Source: Cellulomonas sp. JZ18 (GTDB taxonomy: Bacteria; Actinomycetota; Actinomycetes; Actinomycetales; Cellulomonadaceae). From it: a stretch of DNA of 64,000 nucleotides. A program made the translations under genes and the position numbers. The notes under the pieces were generated by a model that saw only the letters and a program-made list of their open reading frames with translations, had not been told where the DNA came from and did no database searches. Below, piece by piece: positions 46,686 through 63,080 of this stretch; the first letter of the stretch is position 1; each line of letters begins with the position of its first letter. Location: NCBI RefSeq assembly GCF_009720485.1, contig NZ_CP045245.1:930001-994000 (forward strand), read 5' to 3'.

Positions 46686-47210
46686 TCAGCCGTGGTGGCC
46701 GCCGATGCCGTGCAGGCCGTGCGGCACCGCGTGCTCGCCGGCCTCGGTGGCCGCGAGACCCTGCACGGTGGCCGCCGAGGCGAGGAGTGCGCCGAGCGCC
46801 AGCAGCGCGAGCCGCGACCACGCGTTCCCGCCGTCGTCGCCCGGGGTGTCCTGCTCCCCGCGCCCGTCGCGGCGAGCGACGACGCCGGCGGCGCGGGGGC
46901 CGGCCGACGCCGCGAGCAGGGCGCCCGACAGGACCCCGAGGACGAGGGCGACGAGCTCCGCGGTGCCGGTGCGTCCCGTGCCGAGACCGGCGAGCACCGC
47001 GGCTGCTCCGGCGACGGCCGTGAGGACCCCGCCGGGCCGCAGGTGGCGGCCGGCGCCTCGCAGGGAGAGCACGGCGACCAGCAGCGTCGCGGCGCCCAGC
47101 GGCAGCAGCAGCACGGAGAGTGCCGGGTGGTGCCGCAGGTGCTCGGCCCCGAGCGCCACGAGCACGAGCCCCGTGCCGAGGGCGCCGTAGCCGCCCCACG
47201 TGCGCGTCAC
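46686..47210 (-). CDS. hypothetical multi-pass membrane protein
   Basis: Unrecognised protein of 174 residues from GTG 47210, with four or five hydrophobic helices and a His-rich C-terminus (HGLHGIGGHHG). The coding character (HETTAGFVTRTWGGYGAL) seems to continue upstream of this start in the same frame without a good start codon. A GTG that overlaps the upstream gene's stop (47326) is in a different frame and runs to a stop near 47207. The N-terminus may therefore be misread because of a one-base shift. It lies downstream of a DUF4383 gene, probably in one operon. Confidence 0.55.
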   Translation of the reverse strand: MTRTWGGYGALGTGLVLVALGAEHLRHHPALSVLLLPLGAATLLVAVLSLRGAGRHLRPGGVLTAVAGAAAVLAGLGTGRTGTAELVALVLGVLSGALLAASAGPRAAGVVARRDGRGEQDTPGDDGGNAWSRLALLALGALLASAATVQGLAATEAGEHAVPHGLHGIGGHHG

Positions 47211-47322
47211 GAAGCCTGCCGTCGTCTCGTGGGGCCAGGGCCCCGCGGTCCCCGCGCGCGGTGGGGCCCCCGTGCGGCGCCGGTCGGCGCCGCACCGGGG
47301 AGCCGGTCCGCCCCTGCCGTGC

Positions 47323-47730
47323 TCACGCGGTGCGCGTCGTCCGCGCGCGGTCGCGGTCGGCGCCGAGCGCCACGCCGAGCAGGATGATCGCGGTCGCGAA
47401 GTGCAGCACGTTGTCCGCGCCGTTGAGGGCGAGGATGTTCGCCTCGGTGTCGATGATGAACAGGCCGAGGATGCCGACCAGGAGGTAGACGGCACCGACG
47501 GTCAGGTTCGCGGAGCGGGCACCGCCGACGGTCCGCGACGCGAGCAGCAGCGCGATGCCGATCACGAGGTGCACGATGTTGTGCAGCGGGTTGACCTCGA
47601 ACCCGAGCAGGAGCTCGCCCTCCTGGGAGGCGAAGGGCACGCCCCCCGTGACGAGGAAGCCGGCGAGGCCGACGAGCGTGTAGACGGCGCCGAAGATCGC
47701 GGCGACGAGACGGTTCGGGGACTTCGACAT
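47323..47730 (-). CDS. DUF4383 domain membrane protein
   Basis: Membrane protein of 135 residues with four helices. The segments GAVYTLVGLAGFLVTGG, NPLHNIVHLVIGIALLL and NGADNVLHFATAIILLGVAL match DUF4383 proteins, common in actinobacteria and of unknown function; the NxxHNxxHLxxG pattern places paired His residues in a helix. The ATG is at 47730. It interrupts the rplL-rpoB interval on the opposite strand. Confidence 0.8.
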   Translation of the reverse strand: MSKSPNRLVAAIFGAVYTLVGLAGFLVTGGVPFASQEGELLLGFEVNPLHNIVHLVIGIALLLASRTVGGARSANLTVGAVYLLVGILGLFIIDTEANILALNGADNVLHFATAIILLGVALGADRDRARTTRTA

Positions 47731-48242
47731 GGTGACCCTCTTCCCGGGGCGTGCGCCCCTGACGGTGGGCTGGACCGGCCCGGCGCCCCTCTGCTGGTGC
47801 GTCCGGCCTGCGTGACGACCGTAGGAGTCCTCCCGCCTCCCCGCACGGCGAGCCCGGCCGGGACGTGCGCGGGCGCACCGTGCGGGTGACCCGTCGCGGC
47901 GCTCGGCTTCCCGGCCGGGCGCGGGGTGTGCCACCATGTCTGCCGGCGACGACGCTGTCGCCCGACGTCGGAGCGGGGGAGTTCCCCCGGGCCGTCGTGG
48001 ACGAGGACCACGGGGTCGACCCGGCGGCGAGGGGGCCGCGCACGGGGTCGGTTCCGGGGGGTTTACTTGGCACGCCCGGGCGGGTATGCTAGCGCTTTGC
48101 GCTGGCCTGTGTCCGCGACCCCGTATAACCCGAGCCTGCTCTCGTCGTTCGTGCGCGACGAGCGTGCGGCTCGCACGGCCGGGGGGTCGCGACCAGCCGG
48201 GTCATGCGCAGCGTGCACTCCATCCGCAGGGAAGGACCCCCC
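47731..48242. other. intergenic region before rpoB
   Basis: This 512-base interval holds the leader and promoter region of the minus-strand DUF4383 gene at its left and the rpoB promoter and about 145-base leader at its right. Between about 47830 and 48060 I see GC-rich sequence with no convincing gene. A TATAAC at 48124-48129 may be a second rpoB -10 box, but lacks a well-spaced -35. Confidence 0.5.
48062..48090 (+). promoter_or_regulatory. rpoB promoter
   Basis: TTTACT (48062-48067) and TATGCT (48085-48090) are spaced by 17 bases. A small hairpin, AGCGC-TTT-GCGCT (48091-48103), covers the expected start point. Confidence 0.6.
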
Positions 48243-51200
48243 TTGGCTGCCTCGCGCACCCCTTCTGCTCCGACCGCCGACGCCATCGCGAACCGCACCG
48301 CATCCCGCCGCATCTCCTTCGCCAGGATCCACGAGCCGCTCGAGGTCCCGGACCTGCTCGGCCTGCAGACCGAGAGCTTCGACTGGCTGCTGGGCAACGA
48401 GCGCTGGCAGGCACGTGTCGCCGCCGCCCTGGAGGCCGGGCGCAACGACATCCCGGAGACCGCCGGCCTGGAGGAGATCTTCGAGGAGATCTCCCCGATC
48501 GAGGACTTCGGCGGGACGATGTCCCTCTCCTTCCGCGAGCACCGCTTCGAGCCGCCGAAGTACACGGCCGAGGAGTGCAAGGAGAAGGACTTCACCTACG
48601 CGGCGCCGCTGTTCGTCACCGCGGAGTTCGTCAACTACACGACCGGCGAGATCAAGTCGCAGACGGTCTTCATGGGCGACTTCCCGCTCATGACCGAGCG
48701 CGGCACGTTCATCATCAACGGCACGGAGCGCGTCGTCGTCTCGCAGCTCGTCCGCTCCCCGGGCGTCTACTTCGAGCGCGTCGCCGACAAGACGTCGGAC
48801 AAGGACGTGCTCACCGCCAAGATCATCCCGAGCCGCGGCGCGTGGCTCGAGTTCGAGATCGACAAGCGCGACAACGTCGGCGTCCGCGTCGACCGCAAGC
48901 GCAAGCAGAACGCCACCGTCCTGCTCAAGGCGCTCGGCATGACCGAGGGCGAGATCCGCGAGGAGTTCGCCGACTACCCGGCCGTGCTCGACACGCTCGA
49001 GAAGGACCACGTCCAGACCCAGGACGAGGCGCTGCTCGACCTCTACCGCAAGATCCGCCCGGGCGAGCCGCCGACCGTCGAGGCCGGCCGCGCGCTGATC
49101 GAGAACTTCTACTTCAACCCCAAGCGCTACGACCTCGCCAAGGTCGGCCGCTACAAGCTGAACAAGAAGGTCGGCCAGGACGCGCCGCTCAGCGACTCGG
49201 TCCTGTCGCTGTCCGACGTCGTGGCGACGATCAAGTACCTCGCGGCGCTGCACATCGACCGCACCACGCTGCCGGGGACGCGCGGCGGCGAGTCGGTCGA
49301 GATCCGCGTCGAGACGGACGACATCGACCACTTCGGCAACCGCCGCATCCGCGCGGTCGGCGAGCTCATCCAGAACCAGGTCCGCACGGGGCTGTCCCGG
49401 ATGGAGCGCGTCGTGCGCGAGCGCATGACGACGCAGGACGTCGAGGCGATCACGCCGCAGACCCTCATCAACATCCGCCCCGTCGTGGCCTCCATCAAGG
49501 AGTTCTTCGGGACGAGCCAGCTGTCGCAGTTCATGGACCAGAACAACCCGCTCGCGGGCCTGACGCACAAGCGGCGTCTGTCGGCCCTCGGCCCGGGTGG
49601 TCTGTCGCGCGACCGCGCCGGCATGGAGGTCCGTGACGTCCACCCGTCGCACTACGGCCGCATGTGCCCGATCGAGACCCCCGAGGGCCCGAACATCGGC
49701 CTCATCGGCTCGCTCGCGACGTACGGGCGCATCAACCCGTTCGGCTTCGTCGAGACGCCGTACCGCAAGGTCGTCGACGGCCGCGTCTCCGACGACGTCG
49801 ACTACCTGACGGCCGACGACGAGGACCGCTACGTCATCGCCCAGGCCAACGCCCCGCTGCAGGCCGACGGCACGTTCGCCGAGGACCGCGTCCTCGTGCG
49901 CACCAAGGGCGGCGAGGTCGAGTTCGTGCCCGCCGGCTCCGTCGACTACATGGACGTCTCGCCGCGGCAGATGGTGTCGGTCGCGACCGCGCTCATCCCG
50001 TTCCTCGAGCACGACGACGCGAACCGTGCCCTCATGGGCGCGAACATGCAGCGCCAGGCCGTGCCGCTGGTCCGCTCCGAGGCGCCGCTGGTCGGCACCG
50101 GCATGGAGCGTCGTGCGGCCGTCGACGCGGGCGACGTCATCGTCGCGTCGAAGCCGGGTGTCGTCACCGAGGTCTCGGCCGACCTGATCACGGTCGCCAA
50201 CGACGACGCGACGACGTCGACGTACCGCGTGGCGAAGTTCCGCCGCTCGAACCAGGGCACGTCCTACAACCAGCGCGTGCTGGTGGACCAGGGCGCGCGC
50301 GTCGAGGTCGGCTCGGTGCTCGCCGACGGCCCGGCGACGGACGAGGGCGAGCTCGCGCTCGGCCGCAACCTGCTCGTCGCGTTCATGTCGTGGGAGGGCC
50401 ACAACTACGAGGACGCGATCATCCTGTCGCAGCGCCTCGTGCAGGACGACGTCCTGTCCTCGATCCACATCGAGGAGCACGAGGTCGACGCCCGCGACAC
50501 GAAGCTCGGCCCCGAGGAGATCACGCGGGACATCCCGAACGTCTCCGAGGAGGTCCTGGCCGACCTGGACGAGCGCGGCATCATCCGCATCGGTGCCGAG
50601 GTCGCGGCCGGTGACATCCTCGTCGGCAAGGTCACGCCCAAGGGCGAGACCGAGCTGACCCCGGAGGAGCGCCTGCTGCGCGCGATCTTCGGCGAGAAGG
50701 CGCGCGAGGTCCGCGACACGTCGCTCAAGGTGCCGCACGGCGAGTCCGGCACGGTCATCGAGGTGCGCACGTTCAGCCGTGAGGACGGCGACGAGCTGCC
50801 CGCCGGCGTGAACGAGCTGGTCCGCGTGTACATCGCGCAGCGCCGCAAGATCACGGACGGCGACAAGCTCGCCGGCCGGCACGGCAACAAGGGCGTCATC
50901 TCGAAGATCCTGCCCGTCGAGGACATGCCGTTCCTCGCGGACGGCACGCCGGTCGACGTGGTCCTCAACCCGCTGGGTGTCCCGGGCCGCATGAACGTCG
51001 GCCAGGTGCTCGAGACGCACCTCGGCTGGGTCGCCAAGCAGGGCTGGGACGTCCAGCTCGCCGAGGGCGACGTGCAGTGGCGCGAGGACGTGCCGGAGGT
51101 CGCGCACCGCTCGGAGCCCGGCACGCCGGTCGCGACGCCGGTGTTCGACGGCGTCCCGGAGGAGACCCTCTCGGGCCTGCTCGCGACGACGCTGCCGAAC

Positions 51201-51749
51201 CGCGACGGGGTCCGCACCGTCGGCCCCGACGGCAAGGCGCGCCTGTTCGACGGCCGCTCCGGGGAGCCGTTCCCGGACCCGGTCTCCGTCGGGTACATGT
51301 ACATCCTGAAGCTGCACCACCTCGTGGACGACAAGATCCACGCCCGGTCGACCGGCCCCTACTCGATGATCACGCAGCAGCCGCTGGGTGGTAAGGCGCA
51401 GTTCGGTGGCCAGCGGTTCGGCGAGATGGAGGTGTGGGCCCTGGAGGCGTACGGCGCCGCCTACACGCTGCAGGAGCTGCTCACCATCAAGTCGGACGAC
51501 GTCCCGGGCCGCGTGAAGGTCTACGAGGCGATCGTCAAGGGCGAGAACATCCCGGACTCCGGCATCCCGGAGTCGTTCAAGGTCCTGCTCAAGGAGATGC
51601 AGTCGCTCTGCCTGAACGTCGAGGTGCTGTCGTCCGACGGCGTGTCCATCGACATGAAGGAGAACGACGACGAGGTCTACCGCGCGGCGGAGGAGCTCGG
51701 CATCGACCTGTCGCGGCGCCCGAACGCCAGCAGCATCGAGGAGATCTGA
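48243..51749 (+). CDS. rpoB: DNA-directed RNA polymerase subunit beta
   Basis: Catalytic beta subunit of RNA polymerase, 1168 residues. The rifampicin region reads wild type: [20 protein letters not shown] then [18 protein letters not shown], with His442 and Ser447 at the main resistance positions. The C-terminus [20 protein letters not shown] matches the family. I chose TTG 48243: GGGAAGGA precedes it by six bases and the protein then begins [10 protein letters not shown]. The frame is open further upstream to 48204. rpoC follows after 124 bases. Confidence 0.97.
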   Translation: MAASRTPSAPTADAIANRTASRRISFARIHEPLEVPDLLGLQTESFDWLLGNERWQARVAAALEAGRNDIPETAGLEEIFEEISPIEDFGGTMSLSFREHRFEPPKYTAEECKEKDFTYAAPLFVTAEFVNYTTGEIKSQTVFMGDFPLMTERGTFIINGTERVVVSQLVRSPGVYFERVADKTSDKDVLTAKIIPSRGAWLEFEIDKRDNVGVRVDRKRKQNATVLLKALGMTEGEIREEFADYPAVLDTLEKDHVQTQDEALLDLYRKIRPGEPPTVEAGRALIENFYFNPKRYDLAKVGRYKLNKKVGQDAPLSDSVLSLSDVVATIKYLAALHIDRTTLPGTRGGESVEIRVETDDIDHFGNRRIRAVGELIQNQVRTGLSRMERVVRERMTTQDVEAITPQTLINIRPVVASIKEFFGTSQLSQFMDQNNPLAGLTHKRRLSALGPGGLSRDRAGMEVRDVHPSHYGRMCPIETPEGPNIGLIGSLATYGRINPFGFVETPYRKVVDGRVSDDVDYLTADDEDRYVIAQANAPLQADGTFAEDRVLVRTKGGEVEFVPAGSVDYMDVSPRQMVSVATALIPFLEHDDANRALMGANMQRQAVPLVRSEAPLVGTGMERRAAVDAGDVIVASKPGVVTEVSADLITVANDDATTSTYRVAKFRRSNQGTSYNQRVLVDQGARVEVGSVLADGPATDEGELALGRNLLVAFMSWEGHNYEDAIILSQRLVQDDVLSSIHIEEHEVDARDTKLGPEEITRDIPNVSEEVLADLDERGIIRIGAEVAAGDILVGKVTPKGETELTPEERLLRAIFGEKAREVRDTSLKVPHGESGTVIEVRTFSREDGDELPAGVNELVRVYIAQRRKITDGDKLAGRHGNKGVISKILPVEDMPFLADGTPVDVVLNPLGVPGRMNVGQVLETHLGWVAKQGWDVQLAEGDVQWREDVPEVAHRSEPGTPVATPVFDGVPEETLSGLLATTLPNRDGVRTVGPDGKARLFDGRSGEPFPDPVSVGYMYILKLHHLVDDKIHARSTGPYSMITQQPLGGKAQFGGQRFGEMEVWALEAYGAAYTLQELLTIKSDDVPGRVKVYEAIVKGENIPDSGIPESFKVLLKEMQSLCLNVEVLSSDGVSIDMKENDDEVYRAAEELGIDLSRRPNASSIEEI

Positions 51750-51757
51750 GGCCGAGC

Positions 51758-51805
51758 CCCGGCCCGGTACGCGCCCCCCACGCGGGCGGCGCGGTCCGGG
51801 CCGGG
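51758..51805 (+). other. branched hairpin between rpoB and rpoC
   Basis: CCCGGCCCGG (51758-51767) pairs perfectly with CCGGGCCGGG (51796-51805), enclosing GCGCC (51771-51775) with GGCGC (51888 minus 100, i.e. 51788-51792). In the transcript this would be a stable element in the intercistronic region, possibly a processing or attenuation site. Confidence 0.45.
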
Positions 51806-51873
51806 CGCCGACACCCCTGTAGCAGATGTACCGGCGAGCCGAACGGCCCCGGAACGCGAAGGAAGTAGGAACC

Positions 51874-55743
<3,870 letters not shown>

Positions 55744-55766
55744 CGTCCGTCCTCACGTGCTCGACC

Positions 55767-55804
55767 CCCGAGGGGCCCGTCGGTTCGCCGGCGGGCCCCT
55801 CGGG
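55767..55804 (+). terminator. UUCG-loop terminator after rpoC
   Basis: A 17-bp stem with one G-U pair (55767-55783 with 55788-55804) closes the extra-stable TTCG tetraloop 24 bases after the stop. Confidence 0.85.
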
Positions 55805-55872
55805 CCGTCCCGGGGGCGCGACGGCTGCCCCGACGCCCCGCCGCTCCCCGCCGGGACGTGGCCCGGGTCTCT

Positions 55873-55901
55873 TTGACGCCCCCCGGTGCGCCAGGTAACG
55901 T
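55873..55901 (+). promoter_or_regulatory. str operon promoter
   Basis: TTGACG (55873-55878) and TAACGT (55896-55901) with a 17-base spacer make the best sigma-A match in the window. Transcription would start near 55908, giving a leader of about 280 bases before rpsL. In that leader (55908-56186) I see no gene. Confidence 0.7.
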
Positions 55902-56186
55902 TGGACACCGTGCCCGCGCCGTCGGGCCCTTGTGCGTGCACTCGACCGACCGTCCTCAGGACCCGGTCGCAGCGGCACCGGGTGGTGGTCCCCCTCCCGT
56001 TCGGTCCGGCCTCGCAGGCCGTTCACCGCACGGGGGAGAGGGTCGACACGCCCGGGCGCGGGGGTCGGTGCGGGACGTAAGACCGACCGGGGTAGTCGTG
56101 CGACGGGCGACGATCCGGGCCAAGCCGGCCGTCCTGGGTGACGGGTGCCGGTCAGACCAGAGAACACCGAACAGTTCGGAGACGTA

Positions 56187-56555
56187 GTGCCTACGATCCA
56201 GCAGCTGGTCCGCAAGGGCCGGCAGGCGAAGACGAACAAGTCGAAGACGCCTGCCCTCAAGGGCTCCCCCCAGCGTCGCGGTGTCTGCACCCGCGTGTAC
56301 ACGACCACCCCGAAGAAGCCGAACTCCGCGCTGCGCAAGGTCGCGCGTGTCCGCCTCTCGTCGGGCATCGAGGTCACGGCCTACATCCCGGGCGTCGGCC
56401 ACAACCTGCAGGAGCACTCCATCGTGCTCGTCCGCGGCGGTCGTGTGAAGGACCTCCCGGGTGTCCGCTACAAGATCGTGCGCGGCGCGCTCGACACGCA
56501 GGGCGTGAAGAACCGCAAGCAGGCGCGCAGCCGCTACGGCGCGAAGAAGGGCTGA
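56187..56555 (+). CDS. rpsL: 30S ribosomal protein S12
   Basis: S12, 122 residues, at the decoding centre. Lys43 in [13 protein letters not shown] and Lys88 in [11 protein letters not shown] are both present, so the sequence is the streptomycin-sensitive type at those sites. The GTG at 56187 follows GGAGACGTA. rpsG starts five bases after the stop. Confidence 0.97.
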   Translation: MPTIQQLVRKGRQAKTNKSKTPALKGSPQRRGVCTRVYTTTPKKPNSALRKVARVRLSSGIEVTAYIPGVGHNLQEHSIVLVRGGRVKDLPGVRYKIVRGALDTQGVKNRKQARSRYGAKKG

Positions 56556-56560
56556 GTCGA

Positions 56561-57031
56561 ATGCCTCGCAAGGGTCCCGCCCCCCGTCGGCCGCTCGTCG
56601 TCGACCCGGTCTACGGCTCGCCGGTCGTCACGCAGCTCATCAACAAGGTCCTCCTCGACGGCAAGAAGACCGTCGCGGAGTCGATCGTGTACGGCGCCCT
56701 CGAGGGCGTCCGCGAGAAGACGCAGTCCGACCCGGTCGTCGTGCTCAAGCGCGCGCTGGACAACGTGCGTCCCGCGATCGAGGTCAAGTCCCGCCGCGTC
56801 GGCGGTGCGACCTACCAGGTCCCGGTCGAGGTCCGTCCCGTCCGGGCGACCACGCTGGCGCTGCGCTGGCTCACCGACTTCTCGCGCGCCCGTCGCGAGA
56901 AGACGATGACCGAGCGCCTCATGAACGAGATCCTCGACGCCTCCAACGGCCTCGGTGCCGCGGTCAAGCGCCGTGAGGACATGCACAAGATGGCCGAGTC
57001 CAACCGGGCCTTCGCGCACTACCGCTGGTGA
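56561..57031 (+). CDS. rpsG: 30S ribosomal protein S7
   Basis: S7, 156 residues, which nucleates assembly of the 30S head. It begins [20 protein letters not shown] and has the conserved [14 protein letters not shown]. The ATG is five bases after the rpsL stop, so they are in one operon. fusA follows after 90 bases. Confidence 0.97.
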   Translation: MPRKGPAPRRPLVVDPVYGSPVVTQLINKVLLDGKKTVAESIVYGALEGVREKTQSDPVVVLKRALDNVRPAIEVKSRRVGGATYQVPVEVRPVRATTLALRWLTDFSRARREKTMTERLMNEILDASNGLGAAVKRREDMHKMAESNRAFAHYRW

Positions 57032-57121
57032 CCTTCGGCCCGACGCCGCGGGCCGCCCGCTCGGGTGCCCGCGGCGTCGGGGCCGGCACCGATCAACAGC
57101 CAACCGACAAGGGGCTATCAC

Positions 57122-59224
<2,103 letters not shown>

Positions 59225-59345
59225 TCCCACAGGTCGAACCCCGCAGTACCAGCAACACATCCGACCCGTAGGACCGCACGCCGAGCAGGTACCGTCAGGT
59301 GGCTGCCGTCGGGCAATCTCTACCAAGTCCTGAGGAGGACACCCA

Positions 59346-60539
<1,194 letters not shown>

Positions 60540-60566
60540 TCACCGCCCCTCGGGGCTGATCGCGAC

Positions 60567-60600
60567 GCAGGGCCCGGGAGCTTCGGCTCCCGGGCCCTGC
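60567..60600 (+). terminator. UUCG-loop terminator after tuf
   Basis: A perfect 15-bp stem (60567-60581 with 60586-60600) closes a TTCG loop 27 bases after the tuf stop, followed by TGCGTCTTCC. Confidence 0.88.
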
Positions 60601-60846
60601 TGCGTCTTCCCGGGCCGCCGGAACCCGGGCGCTGCCGCGTCGCCGTGCCCTGCCGCGGTCGCGGGGCGGCGGCACCCGCCCCGCACGGCGGCGTCAGCGG
60701 CGTGCGTGCGGCGGGCCTGTCGGACTGCGGCGGACCTCCGTAGGCTCGGTCCACGTGCACACGCGGCCCGGGGACCGGGGCGCGCGCCGGCCGACGTGGG
60801 CTCGCCCGCGTGCCGGCGACAGGGGGCTGGTGCTCGAGGGGGCGAC
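60601..60846 (+). other. intergenic region with candidate promoter
   Basis: GC-rich interval with no gene seen. TAGGCT at 60741-60746 is a plausible -10 box for the gene starting at 60847, with no clear -35. Confidence 0.4.
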
Positions 60847-61980
60847 GTGGTTGTCGTGGGGTACGTGCGTGTCGAGACGTCGGAGCAGGAGGCGGCGAGC
60901 GAGCTCGCGGAGCTCCGGCGGGCCGGCGCGGAGCTGGTCTTCGTCGACCACGTCGGCACCGGGCCGGGGCCGTCGCAGTGGGACGTGTGCCTCGAGCGCC
61001 TCCGCGCCGGCGACACCTTCCTCGTGTGGCGCCTCGACCGTGCGGTCAGCTCGGTGGCCGGTGCGCTGCGGGTCGTGACGGACCTGCACGACCGGGGCGT
61101 GCACCTGAGGTCGCTGTGCGAGCCGGAGATCGACACGGCCGCGTCGCACGGGCCGTCGCTGGTCGCTTTCGCCGCCTCGCTGTCGGCCCTGCACGTGGCA
61201 CGGGTGCGGGCGCGCTCACGCGCCGGGCAGGAGGCCGCACGGCGTGAGGGCCGCCGGCCCGGCCGACCGACGGTCATGTCGCCCGAGCGGCTCGTCGCGG
61301 CGCGCGCGCTGAGGGCGGCCGGGCAGAGCCACACGGCGATCGCGCGCGCACTCGGTGTGAGCCCCTCGTCCGTGGGACGGGCGTTGGCCAGGGACGAGGG
61401 CGGGCCCGGGCGCGTCCCGCCATGCGAGACGCGGCAGGCGAGACGGAGACGGCGAGCGTGTGACGTGGCTCACAGTCGCGGCGCCTGCTCGCTCGACGCG
61501 GCGGCGGCCGGTCCGCCAGGCTGTCGCGCCCCGCAACGCACAGTTGTGACGTGCTGCCGCCCGAGCACTCCGACGCCCCGGACGTGCCGTGGGGCCGCGG
61601 CCCGCAGAACCGTCGGTCACAACCTCCGCCCCGCAACCGCGGCACACGGTTTGCGGGGCGCGGGCGGCGGGACCCCCGTTGGCCGCAGCCCGTCCGGGTC
61701 GTCCCGGGCACCCCTTCCGCCCCGCGTGCGGCGCCTGGTCGGCTGTCGTCGGGTCGGTGACCACCGGCCGTCGGACCAGCCCAGGAGGAACGCATGTCCG
61801 TTCGTCGCAAGATCGCCGCAGGAGTCCTCGCCGCCAGCCTCGGCTCCGGCATCGGCATCAGCTCCGCCCTGCCGGCGACGGCCGCGTCGGCGCCGACCGC
61901 GTCGGTCGCCGTCTCGTCGGTCAGCACCTCGGGCACGACCGCGCCGGTGCCGCTGCCGGCCCGGTCCGCGGTCGGTCTGA
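60847..61980 (+). CDS. degenerate serine-recombinase-like protein
   Basis: The first about 190 residues resemble the resolvase/invertase family: VVVVGYVRVETSEQE at the N-terminus, then FLVWRLDRAVSS, the long helix region ASLSALHVARVRARSRAGQEAARREGRRPGRP and a C-terminal helix-turn-helix AAGQSHTAIARALGVSPSSV. The catalytic Ser10 of YARVST is Glu10 here, and the DRLGRS arginine is lost, so it should not cut DNA; a DNA-binding regulator is likelier. No stop appears until 61980, so the last about 190 residues are Arg/Pro/Ser-rich, cover a hairpin and a Crp site and overlap the next gene. The true end may be near 61410. The GTG follows GAGGGGGC. Confidence 0.6.
   Translation: MVVVGYVRVETSEQEAASELAELRRAGAELVFVDHVGTGPGPSQWDVCLERLRAGDTFLVWRLDRAVSSVAGALRVVTDLHDRGVHLRSLCEPEIDTAASHGPSLVAFAASLSALHVARVRARSRAGQEAARREGRRPGRPTVMSPERLVAARALRAAGQSHTAIARALGVSPSSVGRALARDEGGPGRVPPCETRQARRRRRACDVAHSRGACSLDAAAAGPPGCRAPQRTVVTCCRPSTPTPRTCRGAAARRTVGHNLRPATAAHGLRGAGGGTPVGRSPSGSSRAPLPPRVRRLVGCRRVGDHRPSDQPRRNACPFVARSPQESSPPASAPASASAPPCRRRPRRRRPRRSPSRRSAPRARPRRCRCRPGPRSV
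61459..61474. promoter_or_regulatory. Crp/GlxR-type site
   Basis: TGTGACGTGGCTCACA is an exact TGTGA-N6-TCACA palindrome, the consensus for Crp-family regulators (GlxR, Rv3676) in actinobacteria. It lies 320 bases upstream of the secreted-protein gene. Confidence 0.6.
61627..61660. terminator. hairpin between recombinase-like and secreted-protein genes
   Basis: CGCCCCGCAA (61627-61636) pairs perfectly with TTGCGGGGCG (61651-61660), with a further CCG/CGG pairing inside. It could end transcription of the recombinase-like gene, in keeping with a non-coding origin of that reading frame's tail. Confidence 0.45.
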
Positions 61981-62249
61981 CGCCCGGTTCCGGCATCGCC
62001 GCCCCCGGTGGCACCGCCGCGACGCCGAACGTCCCGATCTGGATCCGCGTGGCGGTGCAGGCCGCGCTCCAGGTCATCAAGTCGCGGTCGATCACGACGT
62101 ACCGCCAGATCATCGCCTACGTGGAGCGTGGCCGGACGGCCTTCGTGTCGTGGTGGAACACGAGCGTCCCGACCTGGGTGAAGGGGCTTCTCGGCGGGAT
62201 CAGCGGCAACGCGATCTACGACGCCATCAAGTGGATCCTCGGCCTCTGA
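61794..62249 (+). CDS. small secreted protein of unknown function
   Basis: Protein of 151 residues that I do not recognise. A Sec signal peptide (MSVRRKIAAGVLAASLGSG then ALPATAASA) would be cut near residue 32. A Ser/Thr/Pro/Ala-rich spacer (about 33-78) leads to a compact C-terminal domain of about 70 residues. This domain is basic and aromatic, with VERGRTAFVSWWNTSVPTW and ending NAIYDAIKWILGL, which could form amphipathic helices. Cysteines are absent. The ATG follows CAGGAGGAACGC, a strong ribosome site. An upstream Crp-type site suggests control by carbon or cAMP state. Confidence 0.75.
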   Translation: MSVRRKIAAGVLAASLGSGIGISSALPATAASAPTASVAVSSVSTSGTTAPVPLPARSAVGLTPGSGIAAPGGTAATPNVPIWIRVAVQAALQVIKSRSITTYRQIIAYVERGRTAFVSWWNTSVPTWVKGLLGGISGNAIYDAIKWILGL

Positions 62250-62267
62250 GCCGCGTCCGGAACGCCG

Positions 62268-62308
62268 CGGCGGCCGTCGCCGGTCCCTCGGGCCGGCGGC
62301 GGCCGCCG
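62268..62308. terminator. bidirectional hairpin terminator
   Basis: A 16-bp stem with one G-U pair (62268-62283 with 62293-62308) lies between the convergent secreted-protein and membrane-protein genes. Confidence 0.7.
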
Positions 62309-62332
62309 CCGTGTCGCGCGGGCCGCCGACGC

Positions 62333-62746
62333 TCAGGCGTCGGGGGCGGGCGTGCGGCGGCGCACCGGGCGCGACGCGCGCACCAGGTGCAGCACGAAGG
62401 CCACGAGCAGCCCCAGCAGCAGGATCCCGAGCGCGGGGAGCAGCACCACCTGGTCCATGCCGTCCGTCCGCTCCCACGTCCCGGTGGCGTAGAGGGCGAG
62501 GGCGACGACGACCCACAGCAGCGCGGCGCCCGCGGCGAGCGCGGCCGGCAGCCCGCGGCGGCGGCGCGACGTCCCGGCGGGGAAGCGCGCGGCGTACTGC
62601 TCCGCGGTGCCGAAGTAGGCGACGGGGTCGCCACCGGTCGCGAGGTACTCGTCGACCTCCGCGACGATGTCCGCCACCTCCTGCTCGGGCACGTCCCGCA
62701 GCCGCAGGTGGAAGGCCAGGTCCTGGGTGTAGCTCATGGTCGTCAC
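62333..62746 (-). CDS. HAAS-like membrane protein paired with PadR regulator
   Basis: Protein of 137 residues. The N-terminal 55 residues (YTQDLAFHLRLRDVPEQEV, VDEYLATGG, DPVAYFG, AEQYAARF) look like the helical HAAS/DUF1700-type domain usually encoded beside PadR regulators. Two membrane helices follow (about 70-87 and 99-121). The GTG start overlaps the PadR stop by 4 bases, so translation is coupled. Function is unknown; such proteins are thought to work with their PadR partner in membrane or envelope stress. Confidence 0.75.
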   Translation of the reverse strand: MTTMSYTQDLAFHLRLRDVPEQEVADIVAEVDEYLATGGDPVAYFGTAEQYAARFPAGTSRRRRGLPAALAAGAALLWVVVALALYATGTWERTDGMDQVVLLPALGILLLGLLVAFVLHLVRASRPVRRRTPAPDA

Positions 62747-63027
62747 TCCGGGAGTCCGAGGCGGGAGACCTGCTCCAGCAGGTCCGACGCGGTGCGGCGG
62801 TCGTGGGCGAGGCGCTCCGCGCCGAGGTCGGTGAGGCGGAAGACCTTGCGGGCGGGACCGGGGCCGCTCACGTCCCAGGCGGACTCGACGAGCCCGTCCT
62901 TCTCGAGCGACCGCAGGAGCGGGTAGACGGTGCCCCCGTTGGCGCCGACGACGCCCGCCGCGCGCAGGTCCGCGATCAACGCGTACCCGTGGCTCGGTGC
63001 GCGCGCCAGGAGCGCGAGCGCGAGCAC
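62743..63027 (-). CDS. PadR family transcriptional regulator, 5' end probably misread
   Basis: Readable ORF of 94 residues with the PadR winged helix: [36 protein letters not shown] and [14 protein letters not shown]. Starting at GTG 63027 it lacks the first half of helix 1 and has no ribosome site. An ATG at 63074 in another frame gives [16 protein letters not shown], exactly the missing start of a PadR protein, and joins if one base is added in the G/C run at 63028-63031. The membrane protein gene overlaps the stop. PadR proteins usually repress their own operon. Confidence 0.8.
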   Translation of the reverse strand: MLALALLARAPSHGYALIADLRAAGVVGANGGTVYPLLRSLEKDGLVESAWDVSGPGPARKVFRLTDLGAERLAHDRRTASDLLEQVSRLGLPE

Positions 63028-63080
63028 GGGGTCAGTGCCCGGCGCAGGCCCTCGGTGGTGTCGGTCGCCGCCATGTCTCG

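Noticed and set aside
60847..61980. Transposon or integron boundary at the recombinase-like gene
   Set aside because: No terminal inverted repeats, target-site duplication or cargo were found, base composition is unchanged, and the catalytic serine is missing.
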